Positions 6,439-13,484 of a DNA stretch of 16,538 nucleotides are shown here, in pieces; positions within the stretch are counted from its first letter, which is position 1; each line of letters begins with the position of its first letter. The stretch spans positions 1 to 16,538 of the forward strand of contig JAAXQD010000011.1 of the NCBI GenBank assembly GCA_012974475.1. Direction: 5' to 3'. The notes under the pieces are model-generated. The model was not told the DNA's origin. It did no database searches and saw only the letters and a list, made by a program, of their open reading frames with translations. Made by a program: the position numbers and the translations under genes. The stretch comes from Desulfobacterales bacterium. Its GTDB lineage: Bacteria; Desulfobacterota; Desulfobacteria; Desulfobacterales; UBA11574.

Positions 6439-7740
6439 ATGGACTCCGTTCAAAAACTATATTTTGATGCCCTGGTTATCGGGGGCGGCATTGCCGGACT
6501 TCAAGCCGCACTGGATCTCGCCGATCAGGATTTTAAAGTAGCGGTGGTGGAAAGAGACACTTCCATTGGCGGTAAAATGATCCGGCTGTCCAAGGTGTTC
6601 CCCACCCTCGACTGTTCGAGTTGTATTACCACGCCCAAAATGGCAGCGGCCGCACATCATGACAACATTACCATCTTCACCTACTGCAAGTTGAATTCCC
6701 TGGACCGCAATGGCAAAGATCTAACAGCTTCTGTAACGCAACACCCCCGGTACGTGGATCCGGACAATTGCATCGGCTGCCGTCAGTGCGAATACAGTTG
6801 CCCCATATATGTTGCAGATGAAGAAGAAGGGGGATTTTCTGCAAGAAAAGCCATTTATATCCCCTTTTCCAACGCCATACCCCAGATTGCGTCGATGGAT
6901 GTTGAAAACTGCATTCTTTGCGGGAAGTGCCAAAAAGTCTGTCCCACAGCGGCCATAGATTATTTTCAAAAGCCCGAAGATTTTATCATTAGCGCCAAAA
7001 CAGCCATCCTGGCCACCGGTTTCGAACTGACGCCGCTTGAAAACAAGCAGCAGTACGGAAGCGGCAAAATACCGAATGTAATTACCTCGCTTCAGGCAGA
7101 AAGGCTTTTAGCCCCCCATGGTCCGTACAACAGGGTTCTGCGACCGTCAGACGGTATGGAACCCGATTCCATTGCCTATATTCAATGTGCCGGTTCCCGG
7201 GACAAAAGCATGGGGATTTCCTACTGTTCTCGCGTTTGTTGCATGTATGCCATTAAACAGGCCATGTTGCTGTCCGGCTCCCTGCCGCTGGTGGATATTA
7301 CCATTTATTATATGGACATTCGTGCTTTTGGAAAAGGATACGAACAATTTTATCAGAATGCCAAGGCCATGGGCATTGAATTCGTCAAAGGCAAGGTCGC
7401 CGCAATCGATGAAGGCGAAAATGGGAGTGTTGCATTACACTATGAAGATCAGTACAGGGGGGGTGTCGTAACAAAAAATCATGACCTGGTCGTCCTTTCT
7501 TTGGGGATGATTCCTGACTGGAAACCGGAAGGTATTTGCCCGATTTCGGCGGCTTCGGATGGCTTTATTCAAACCGTTCGACCCAAAATTGCGCCGACCC
7601 GGACGGACATGAAAGGCGTTTTTGTGGCTGGCGCTGCCGCGGGTCCAAAAGACATTGTGGATTCCATTGCAGAAGCCGGAGCAGCGGCCATGGAAGCTGC
7701 AAAATATCTGGTGGAAATAAACAGAGATCGAGCTGCATAA
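6439..7740 (+). CDS. HdrA/QmoA-like FAD iron-sulfur protein (HdrA1)
   Basis: A 433-residue cytoplasmic flavoprotein. It has an FAD-binding G-G-G-I-A-G (15-20) and S-I-G-G-K, then F-P-T-L-D-C-S-S-C (C59, C62) as in HdrA, followed by two typical [4Fe-4S] motifs (C111/114/117/121 and C158/161/164/168). The second half of the thioredoxin-reductase-like fold contains A-Y-I-Q-C-A-G-S-R, Y-C-S-R-V-C-C and V-F-V-A-G-A-A-A-G-P-K. It lacks the extra N-terminal domain of methanogen HdrA, so its size and layout are close to QmoA. HdrA proteins route or bifurcate electrons between a donor subunit and HdrBC. The start follows CAGGAG by six bases. The upstream MvhD-like protein is the probable electron donor. 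Confidence 0.92.
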   Translation: MDSVQKLYFDALVIGGGIAGLQAALDLADQDFKVAVVERDTSIGGKMIRLSKVFPTLDCSSCITTPKMAAAAHHDNITIFTYCKLNSLDRNGKDLTASVTQHPRYVDPDNCIGCRQCEYSCPIYVADEEEGGFSARKAIYIPFSNAIPQIASMDVENCILCGKCQKVCPTAAIDYFQKPEDFIISAKTAILATGFELTPLENKQQYGSGKIPNVITSLQAERLLAPHGPYNRVLRPSDGMEPDSIAYIQCAGSRDKSMGISYCSRVCCMYAIKQAMLLSGSLPLVDITIYYMDIRAFGKGYEQFYQNAKAMGIEFVKGKVAAIDEGENGSVALHYEDQYRGGVVTKNHDLVVLSLGMIPDWKPEGICPISAASDGFIQTVRPKIAPTRTDMKGVFVAGAAAGPKDIVDSIAEAGAAAMEAAKYLVEINRDRAA

Positions 7741-8025
7741 TTTTTTTAGACATTGAAAACCAGATCCTTTGGGCATCGTCAGAGTCGACTGGTTCCGCCG
7801 AAAGAAACAAGGCAAGAGTTTGAAGTGAGCTAAAGCAAAGGAATTCTTCCAATTATATAAAAAACACCGGAGCAAAGCGACTCCAGAACTTTAGGCATTT
7901 TAGATCATTTTCGTCACTTCACATTTAACCATTCTGAGATTAACAGCCTCTTCCAGGGGTAAAAAAACCTTGGTCCGATTGGCCGAGATTCTTTACTTTA
8001 ACCTCTGAAATCAGGAGATTAATGA
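7741..8025. other. 285-bp spacer inside the operon with inverted-repeat ends
   Basis: The longest gap in the operon, with no supported gene. TGAAGTGA at 7821-7828 and TCACTTCA at 7914-7921 form a perfect 8-bp inverted repeat 85 bp apart, with partial internal complementarity. It could be a short miniature element or an RNA processing site. A CAGGAG ribosome-binding site for hdrA2 ends the spacer. No T-run terminator and no second sigma-54 promoter could be seen. Confidence 0.4.
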
Positions 8026-9942
8026 ATGTCGTCTGAAACTAAAATAGAAACAAACCCTGAAAAAATAGGAGTATACATTTGTTACTGTGGCGGCAATATT
8101 TCCGATCATGTAGATGTGGAGGCGGTTCGCGATCGGGCGGAAAAAATCCCTGGAGTTTCAGTGGCTCGAACCAACATGTTCATGTGTTCGGACCCCGGCC
8201 AGGAACTGATTATGGAAGACCTTCGAGATGGAGTCGTTGACCGGGTCGTTGTGGCGTCCTGTGCACCGAGCCTTCATGAAATGACCTTTCGAAGCGCCAT
8301 ATACAGAGCCGGTAAAAACCCTTATATTTATGAGCATGCCAATATCAGAGAGCACGTCAGCTGGGTTCACCACGGTGAAAAAGCCACAGATAAAGCAACG
8401 TTGCTTGTTGCAGCAGCCACTGCCAAAGCAGGCCTTCTTAAACCCCTTGAGCCCATTCGCATGGAAGCCCGGCGACATGCCACCGTTATCGGCGGCGGGG
8501 TTGCCGGACTTCGGGCGGCCAAAGATCTGGCCGACCGTGGAATTGACGTCGTATTGATTGAAAAATCACCCTTTCTCGGTGGACAAACTGCGCAACTGGA
8601 TCGGATTGCGCCCACCGGCGACAGGGCGGCGGATCTTATTTCAGATCTTGCCGGGCAGGTTCTGCAGGACGATTCCATTGCGGTCCATACCTGCGCCAGT
8701 GTTGAAAAATTCGAAGGGTATGTCGGGAATTTCAAACTCGGCGTCAAAAAGCAGTCCGCTCAAACAAACGCACAGCAAATTCTTGCGCAATTGAAACCTT
8801 CCGGGAAAAAACCGGGTGAGTTTATTCCATTTGCGGGTCTGTACCCCTGGCCCCCACCTGCTTCAGATGAGAAATTCAGTGTTGAAACCGGTGTCATCGT
8901 CCTGGCAACTGGTTTTAAATCTTATGCCCCGTATCATGGAGAATACGGTTACGGTGAACTTAAAGAGGTGATAACGCTCCCGAAATTGATCCGAATTTTG
9001 GCTGAAAACAACACCGCCGGCAGCTGCCTAAAAATAGACGGAAGAAACATACGGCATTTGGCCATGATCCACTGTGTCGGCAGCCGGAAGATTCCGGGTG
9101 TCCACCCCGAAGATGAATCCGGAAATTTGAACGAATATTGTTCGCGGACGTGCTGCTCGGCCACGCTCAACACTGCCAATATCATTCGTGAAACCTATCC
9201 TGAAACTCAAGTTTTCGAATTTTATAGAGACATTCGGACCTATGGCCGGGGACAGGAAGAACTTTACGAACAGGCGTCCAGAAATAAAGTAATTTTTTTG
9301 CGTTTTGAAGCCCAGGATTCCCCTGAGGTTTCAAAGAACAGTGATTCTGATGATTTCCCATTGCGGGTCAAAGTAAGGGATGCCCTGACTTTCGGTGAAG
9401 ACGTCGAGGCCCCGGTGGATCTGGTGGTTCTGGTCACTGGAATGGAACCGAACAATGTGTCCGAGCTGGTAGACATGATGAAAATTCCAGTGGGCGCAGA
9501 CCGCTTCCTCTTGGAAATTCATCCGAAACTGCGGCCGGTTGAACTGTCGGTGGCCGGGATTCTGCTGGCAGGAACCTGCCAGGCGCCCATGGATATCGGA
9601 GAAACCTGCACCGGCGCCTCCGCCGGCGCAGTCAAGGCAGCTGCATTGCTCGCTCGCGGATATGTGGAACTCGACCCCTTTGTGGCGGAGGTCGACCTCC
9701 ACACGTGCAACGGTACAGGTGCCTGTGTGGAAGCCTGTTTAAATGAAGGCGCGCTGAACCTGGTGGAGATGAAAATCGATGGCAAAAAGGTTAAACGGGC
9801 CCAGGTAGCGCCGGCTTTTTGTTTAGGATGCGGTGCTTGTGTTGCGGTGTGTCCTGAAAATGCCATCGACATCAACGGATGGACGCTAAAACAATATGAG
9901 GCGATGGTTGATATGATCGTCTCCGATGACGTCGTGGCCTGA
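8026..9942 (+). CDS. Long-form HdrA-like flavoprotein (HdrA2) with degenerate ferredoxin tail
   Basis: A 638-residue HdrA. Residues 13-110 are the HdrA-specific N-terminal domain with conserved C19, C21 (I-C-Y-C-G-G-N-I), C54 (M-C-S-D-P-G-Q) and C79 (V-A-S-C-A-P), which bind a [4Fe-4S] cluster in the family. The FAD domain follows with G-G-G-V-A-G (156-161) and F-L-G-G; C350 and Y-C-S-R-T-C-C (372-377) belong to its second half. Unusually, the Cys motif after F-L-G-G and the inserted ferredoxin domain are absent. The C-terminal ferredoxin has one intact cluster (C599/602/605/609) and one with a ligand missing: T564 replaces the second Cys (remaining C561, C567, C571). It is a possible bifurcating subunit with a shortened cluster chain. 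Confidence 0.92.
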   Translation: MSSETKIETNPEKIGVYICYCGGNISDHVDVEAVRDRAEKIPGVSVARTNMFMCSDPGQELIMEDLRDGVVDRVVVASCAPSLHEMTFRSAIYRAGKNPYIYEHANIREHVSWVHHGEKATDKATLLVAAATAKAGLLKPLEPIRMEARRHATVIGGGVAGLRAAKDLADRGIDVVLIEKSPFLGGQTAQLDRIAPTGDRAADLISDLAGQVLQDDSIAVHTCASVEKFEGYVGNFKLGVKKQSAQTNAQQILAQLKPSGKKPGEFIPFAGLYPWPPPASDEKFSVETGVIVLATGFKSYAPYHGEYGYGELKEVITLPKLIRILAENNTAGSCLKIDGRNIRHLAMIHCVGSRKIPGVHPEDESGNLNEYCSRTCCSATLNTANIIRETYPETQVFEFYRDIRTYGRGQEELYEQASRNKVIFLRFEAQDSPEVSKNSDSDDFPLRVKVRDALTFGEDVEAPVDLVVLVTGMEPNNVSELVDMMKIPVGADRFLLEIHPKLRPVELSVAGILLAGTCQAPMDIGETCTGASAGAVKAAALLARGYVELDPFVAEVDLHTCNGTGACVEACLNEGALNLVEMKIDGKKVKRAQVAPAFCLGCGACVAVCPENAIDINGWTLKQYEAMVDMIVSDDVVA

Positions 9943-9990
9943 CCATTATTAAGCAATCACTTGACTACTGGGCGGCAGTTGGCGTGCCGT

Positions 9991-10006
9991 TTGGAAAGGG
10001 TTCCAA
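9991..10006 (+). promoter_or_regulatory. Hairpin presenting the ribosome-binding site of the winged-helix gene
   Basis: TTGGAA (9991-9996) and TTCCAA (10001-10006) form a perfect 6-bp stem whose AGGG loop is the ribosome-binding core. The A of the start codon is the last base of the stem. Such an arrangement could tune translation of the winged-helix gene, although a 6-bp AT-rich stem is weak. Confidence 0.4.
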
Positions 10007-10323
10007 TGAACCGAGACAATCAAAGTAGAACCGAAAAAAAAGATCTCCTGAAACGGCTGCGTAATGAGCGAAAAGAATGGATAACCCGGGCTTCTGAAAG
10101 ACTTAGACTGCAGAAAAAGGAATTAAGGGCCATAAAAGAGCAGCTCAAGGAAGGGGCCGGAACCGTGCCACAGATTGCCGCTGCAACGGGAATTCCTGCC
10201 CACAGAGTCCTCTGGTATTTTGCGGCCCTCAAGAAGTACGGAGAGCTCGCCGAGAACGAAAAAGACGGCAGTTATTACCGGTATGCATTAACCGGAAAAC
10301 CAACCGAAGATGCATCTGCATAA
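10006..10323 (+). CDS. Small winged-helix DNA-binding protein
   Basis: A 105-residue protein with a basic, helical N-terminal half (residues 7-50, rich in R/K/E, coiled-coil-like), then a winged helix: T-V-P-Q-I-A-A-A-T-G-I-P-A-H-R-V-L-W-Y at about 53-71 as the helix-turn-helix, and a wing E-K-D-G-S-Y-Y-R-Y near the end. It has no Cys and no sensor domain. Lying between hdrA2 and hdrC, it may be a local transcription factor, or a DNA-binding fold reused for protein contact. The start chosen is the ATG preceded by AAAGGG. The frame extends upstream to a TTG at 9961 and on to the hdrA2 stop, but that region has no ribosome-binding site and no family similarity. Target DNA is unknown. Confidence 0.8.
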   Translation: MNRDNQSRTEKKDLLKRLRNERKEWITRASERLRLQKKELRAIKEQLKEGAGTVPQIAAATGIPAHRVLWYFAALKKYGELAENEKDGSYYRYALTGKPTEDASA

Positions 10324-10379
10324 CCGGGGGTGATTCACCGATCCGATACAAAATGGATCTGACTTTTGTGAGGAGTGTG

Positions 10380-10685
10380 ATGATAACTTTTGTGAATCCG
10401 AATTTTGCTAAAGAACTGGAGCGCTTTGGGGAAGATACCGCGTCGGAATGCTTTAACTGCGGAACCTGTGCCGCCATATGCCCTCTGATTTACGAGCATT
10501 TTCCCCGCAGAATGATCCGCTACATCCAGCTGGGAGCAAAAGATCGAATTCTTGAAAATGCCCAGGAACTCTGGCGCTGCCTGCACTGCGGGCTTTGCAC
10601 CCAGACCTGCCCCAGAGAAGCCGATCCCGGGGAAGTCATTCTGAGCTTAAAACGCTTTGTTGTGGATACGTGGAGGAGGTCCTGA
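10380..10685 (+). CDS. HdrC-like two-cluster ferredoxin subunit
   Basis: A 101-residue HdrC. It carries two typical [4Fe-4S] motifs, C-F-N-C-G-T-C-A-A-I-C-P and C-L-H-C-G-L-C-T-Q-T-C-P, separated by the helical R-M-I-R-Y-I-Q-L-G segment that is characteristic of HdrC and related subunits. It transfers electrons between HdrA and HdrB. The preferred start is the ATG at 10380, four bases after AGGAG (10371-10375). An upstream in-frame ATG at 10353 has no ribosome-binding site. The hdrB-like gene begins one base after its stop, so the two are probably translationally coupled and form one module. Confidence 0.92.
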   Translation: MITFVNPNFAKELERFGEDTASECFNCGTCAAICPLIYEHFPRRMIRYIQLGAKDRILENAQELWRCLHCGLCTQTCPREADPGEVILSLKRFVVDTWRRS

Positions 10686-10686
10686 A

Positions 10687-11616
10687 ATGTATAATCCCAG
10701 GGATATTATCGATCTGATTGCCGACAATGTCAGAAAAACCCGGAATCCGTTCGGCATCCCGAACTTTTTATGCAACCGGTGGTGGAAAAATTCAGCCATA
10801 CCCGAAAAAGGCGAGGCCCTGCTTTTTACCGGATTGATGTACCAGTTTGTGCCCTACATCGACCAATCGACCCGCTATCTGGAAAAATTTGAGGATACGC
10901 CCTGGGCCGATTTTGTGCGTTACGGCAAATATGTTCCCAATTATCTGGCGGGGATGGGTCTTGACTTGCTGACACCCGGAAAGGAAAAGAAAAGATTCAA
11001 CACGATCCTCCAAAACATTGCCAAAATTCTTACAAAATCGAACGTAGATTTCTATTACCAGTCGGAACTGGATAGTTACAGCGGAATATTGTTATACGAT
11101 TTGGGGGATCAGGAGGGTTTTGTGCGCCATGCTGAATTTGTGGCTGCAAAACTCAAAAGGGCCGGGGTCAAAAGTCTCATTACGGTAGACCCCCACACCA
11201 CCTACGCCTTGAAAGTTCTCTATCCCAAGTACACCGGTCAACGCTTTGATGTCAAAACCTATTTTGAACGGGTCAACCTCACCTCAAAAAACGGCGGCGG
11301 GCGGGTCACCCTCCACGATCCCTGTTTCTACGGCAGGTACCTGGAACTGTCGGATGTTCCCCAAAAAATTCTGAGAGATCTGGATATCGAATGTGTTAAC
11401 GTGAGAAATTCGGGGCTGTTCACCCATTGCTGCGGAGGACCGGCGGAGTCCATTTCTCCCAAGCTTTCCAAAGAAGTTCTCCACCGCCGGGTCGAAGAGT
11501 TGCAATCCACCGGAGTCCCCATTGTCGCCATGTGTCCCATCTGTCTGGGAAACCTGGAAAAGTCCGGCGCACAGGTCGAAGATCTGTCGTCGCTGATCGC
11601 CCGATGTGCAGCGTGA
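10687..11616 (+). CDS. HdrB-like subunit with one intact CCG domain
   Basis: A 309-residue protein of the HdrB / cysteine-rich (CCG) domain family. The second CCG domain is intact: D-P-C (C213), H-C-C-G-G (C248, C249) and M-C-P-I-C (C283, C286), the ligand set for a non-cubane [4Fe-4S] centre at which heterodisulfide-type chemistry occurs. In the first half the corresponding positions lack Cys: the region reads L-L-F-T-G-L-M-Y-Q near 45-53 and S-Y-S-G where C-C-G would be expected near 130-133. Only one active cluster is therefore likely, unlike methanogen HdrB with two. The start is set by GGAGG just before the ATG, which lies one base after the hdrC stop. Confidence 0.9.
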   Translation: MYNPRDIIDLIADNVRKTRNPFGIPNFLCNRWWKNSAIPEKGEALLFTGLMYQFVPYIDQSTRYLEKFEDTPWADFVRYGKYVPNYLAGMGLDLLTPGKEKKRFNTILQNIAKILTKSNVDFYYQSELDSYSGILLYDLGDQEGFVRHAEFVAAKLKRAGVKSLITVDPHTTYALKVLYPKYTGQRFDVKTYFERVNLTSKNGGGRVTLHDPCFYGRYLELSDVPQKILRDLDIECVNVRNSGLFTHCCGGPAESISPKLSKEVLHRRVEELQSTGVPIVAMCPICLGNLEKSGAQVEDLSSLIARCAA

Positions 11617-11617
11617 C

Positions 11618-11660
11618 GTTATGGGCATGGCAATAACTTTTTATTTTATTTTTACTTTTT
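11618..11660 (+). terminator. Weak terminator-like stem followed by T-rich tract
   Basis: GTTAT (11618-11622) and ATAAC (11633-11637) can pair around a 10-base loop, and the next 23 bases are very T-rich. It lies directly after the hdrB stop, before the dsrE-like gene. The stem is short and AT-rich, so at most partial termination or transcript processing is expected; it could set lower expression of the distal genes. Confidence 0.35.
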
Positions 11661-11684
11661 AACCCAGAAAAGGAGGCAATCATT

Positions 11685-12062
11685 ATGGCTGAAAAAGAAG
11701 AAAAAATACTGTATATCTGTACACATGCGGGCGAAGATCCTGAAAAAGCGGCCATGCCCTTTGTCATGGCCAACGCCGCCATCACCATGGATATAAAAAC
11801 AACCATTGCGCTGCAGGGAAACGGCGTCTATCTGGCCCAAAAAGGCTATGTGGACACCATGCTGCCGGCCGGCGGATTCCCGCCGGTGAAAAAACTGATT
11901 CAAGATTTCATGGAGTATGGCGGAAAGCTGCTGGTTTGCGTGCCCTGTATCAAGGAACGCAACATCGATGAAGACAGCGACATGATCGACGGCGCCCAAA
12001 CCACGGCTGCCGGAACCTTAACGGTTGAAGCTCTTGAATCCGATGCCGTTTTTGTATATTAA
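11685..12062 (+). CDS. DsrE-family sulfur-transfer protein
   Basis: A 125-residue single-domain DsrE/DsrF-like protein: beta-strand K-I-L-Y-I-C-T-H, helix with A-M-P-F-V-M-A-N-A-A, T-I-A-L-Q-G-N-G-V-Y-L, G-G-F-P-P-V-K-K-L and L-L-V-C-V-P-C-I-K-E-R. The two Cys of the last motif (85 and 88) are at the position of the sulfur-binding Cys in DsrE/TusD proteins; C12 is a third. Such proteins accept persulfide from TusA. A strong AAAGGAGG ribosome-binding site precedes the ATG. Being encoded with tusA and hdr genes resembles the sulfur-oxidising sHdr loci, where DsrE-type carriers feed an Hdr-like complex. Subfamily assignment is not attempted. Confidence 0.88.
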   Translation: MAEKEEKILYICTHAGEDPEKAAMPFVMANAAITMDIKTTIALQGNGVYLAQKGYVDTMLPAGGFPPVKKLIQDFMEYGGKLLVCVPCIKERNIDEDSDMIDGAQTTAAGTLTVEALESDAVFVY

Positions 12063-12131
12063 AGAAGGAATCACGATTTTTATTTGATTAAAATCTTTAC
12101 CGCACAAGCCTGATGCGAAAGGAATTTTACT

Positions 12132-12176
12132 AACGCGAAAACACGAAAATATAGCCGACTTTCGTGTTTTCGTGTT
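12132..12176. repeat. 17-bp stem-loop before hdrA3
   Basis: AACGCGAAAACACGAAA (12132-12148) pairs with 12160-12176 over 17 positions with one G-U pair, around an 11-base loop. It lies in the 163-bp gap between the dsrE-like gene and hdrA3. There is only a short T stretch after it, so it may stabilise or process the mRNA, act as a partial terminator, or be a dispersed extragenic repeat. Confidence 0.55.
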
Positions 12177-12225
12177 TAGTAGAACCCTAATTGATCGCAA
12201 ACAAACTGGGAGATATCAATTTGAA

Positions 12226-13470
12226 ATGGGAAACAAGAATGTACTCATTATCGGGGGCGGAACGGCAGGTCTTTCTGCAGCCGTTGAACTGGTCAATTTA
12301 GACATCCATGTCGATCTGGTGGAGAAATCGGACTTTCTTGGAGGACATGCCATCGGATACACCTGTAAAGCCACTCGAAACACCTGCGTAAAATGCGGTG
12401 CCTGCATGGTGGAAGAAAAACTCAAAGATACGATTTTACATCCGAAGATAAAAATATGGACAGGCAGCCGTGTGCAGGAGGTATCTAAAAACGGTCGATT
12501 CACGGCTAAAATACATTGCAAGCCGAAATATATAGACCCGCATAAATGTACAAACTGCCGAATATGTTTTGATAAATGTCCGGTCGATGGCGCAATCCTT
12601 CATGGATTTTCAAAAAACAATATTCCCTTTTATGCCATTAACGAAGAATTATGCCTGTATCTAAAAGACAAATCCTGTGGTCTATGCCGGGATGAATGCC
12701 CTGAAACGGCCATAAATCTTGACCCAAAAGCCACTGAATATATCAAAGAAGCAGATGCCGTCCTGGTTGCTGCCGGATTCCATCCCTTTAACCCCGAAGA
12801 TAAACCATACGGATATCACCGTTTCCAAAACGTCATTACCAGTCTCGACCTGGAAAGGATGTTAAAGCAAGTTGGACGCGTAAAAAGGCCAAGTGACGCT
12901 ACCATCCCGGAGCGAATCGCCTTTATTCAGTGTGTCGGCTCCAGAGATTCCAAGCTGAATCATCTTTGGTGCTCGAAGGTATGCTGCGGTTCGGCGCTGC
13001 GCATGGCAAGACTCCTCAAAGAAAGGCAGCCAGACATTGACATCTCTTTTTTCTATATCGATGTGCAGACTTTTGGAAAGGACTTCGAACAATTCTATAA
13101 AGACGTTCAGGAAGAGGTGCGGATGATACGCGCGATTCCCGGCGACATTTATGAAACGGACCGTCAAAAGCTGAAGATAAACTTTTTAGACAACAATACC
13201 CACGAAACCTTGGAGGAGATTTTTGATCTGGTGGTTCTTTCCATCGGGATTACGCCGGGTAAAGACAACGGGGAAATAGCTGAGTTGCTGCATCTAAAAC
13301 TCGCTGATTCCGGATTTTTCAAGTCCGGAGCTGAAGAAGCATCGGCACCGAATACCGGTATTTTTTCGGCCGGCACAATCTCCGGAGCCATGAGCATTCC
13401 CGAAACCATTGCCAGCGCCGGGAAAGCCGCCCGTCAAATCGTCAAATACTTTAGGGCGAACGACTCATAA
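12226..13470 (+). CDS. HdrA/QmoA-like FAD iron-sulfur protein (HdrA3)
   Basis: A 414-residue flavoprotein with G-G-G-T-A-G (10-15) and F-L-G-G-H for FAD, then an unusual Cys set C47, C54, C57, C60 where other HdrA proteins have a D-C-x-x-C type motif. Next come a standard [4Fe-4S] motif (C108/111/114/118) and a second with stretched spacing, C143-x7-C-x2-C-x3-C158. The second Rossmann half contains I-Q-C-V-G-S-R and W-C-S-K-V-C-C (249-254), and the end S-A-G-T-I-S-G is typical. Size and layout resemble QmoA. The start is the first ATG of the conserved Rossmann strand; the nearest GGGAG is about 14 bases away, so the ribosome-binding site is weak and the exact start is uncertain. It precedes the MvhD-fusion gene by only 14 bp. 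Confidence 0.9.
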   Translation: MGNKNVLIIGGGTAGLSAAVELVNLDIHVDLVEKSDFLGGHAIGYTCKATRNTCVKCGACMVEEKLKDTILHPKIKIWTGSRVQEVSKNGRFTAKIHCKPKYIDPHKCTNCRICFDKCPVDGAILHGFSKNNIPFYAINEELCLYLKDKSCGLCRDECPETAINLDPKATEYIKEADAVLVAAGFHPFNPEDKPYGYHRFQNVITSLDLERMLKQVGRVKRPSDATIPERIAFIQCVGSRDSKLNHLWCSKVCCGSALRMARLLKERQPDIDISFFYIDVQTFGKDFEQFYKDVQEEVRMIRAIPGDIYETDRQKLKINFLDNNTHETLEEIFDLVVLSIGITPGKDNGEIAELLHLKLADSGFFKSGAEEASAPNTGIFSAGTISGAMSIPETIASAGKAARQIVKYFRANDS

Positions 13471-13484
13471 AAAAGGTGGTCTCT

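Noticed and set aside
9940..9942. TGA at the end of hdrA2 is in frame with the following winged-helix gene and could be read as another selenocysteine codon.
   Set aside because: The 18 bases after the TGA and the frame up to 10005 show no family similarity. HdrA2 is complete at this point, and the winged-helix gene has its own ribosome-binding site and ATG.
9980..9995. Sigma-54-like sequence TGGCGT-N5-TTGGA upstream of the winged-helix gene.
   Set aside because: The essential GC of the -12 element is replaced by GG, and it lies only about 10 bases before the start codon.
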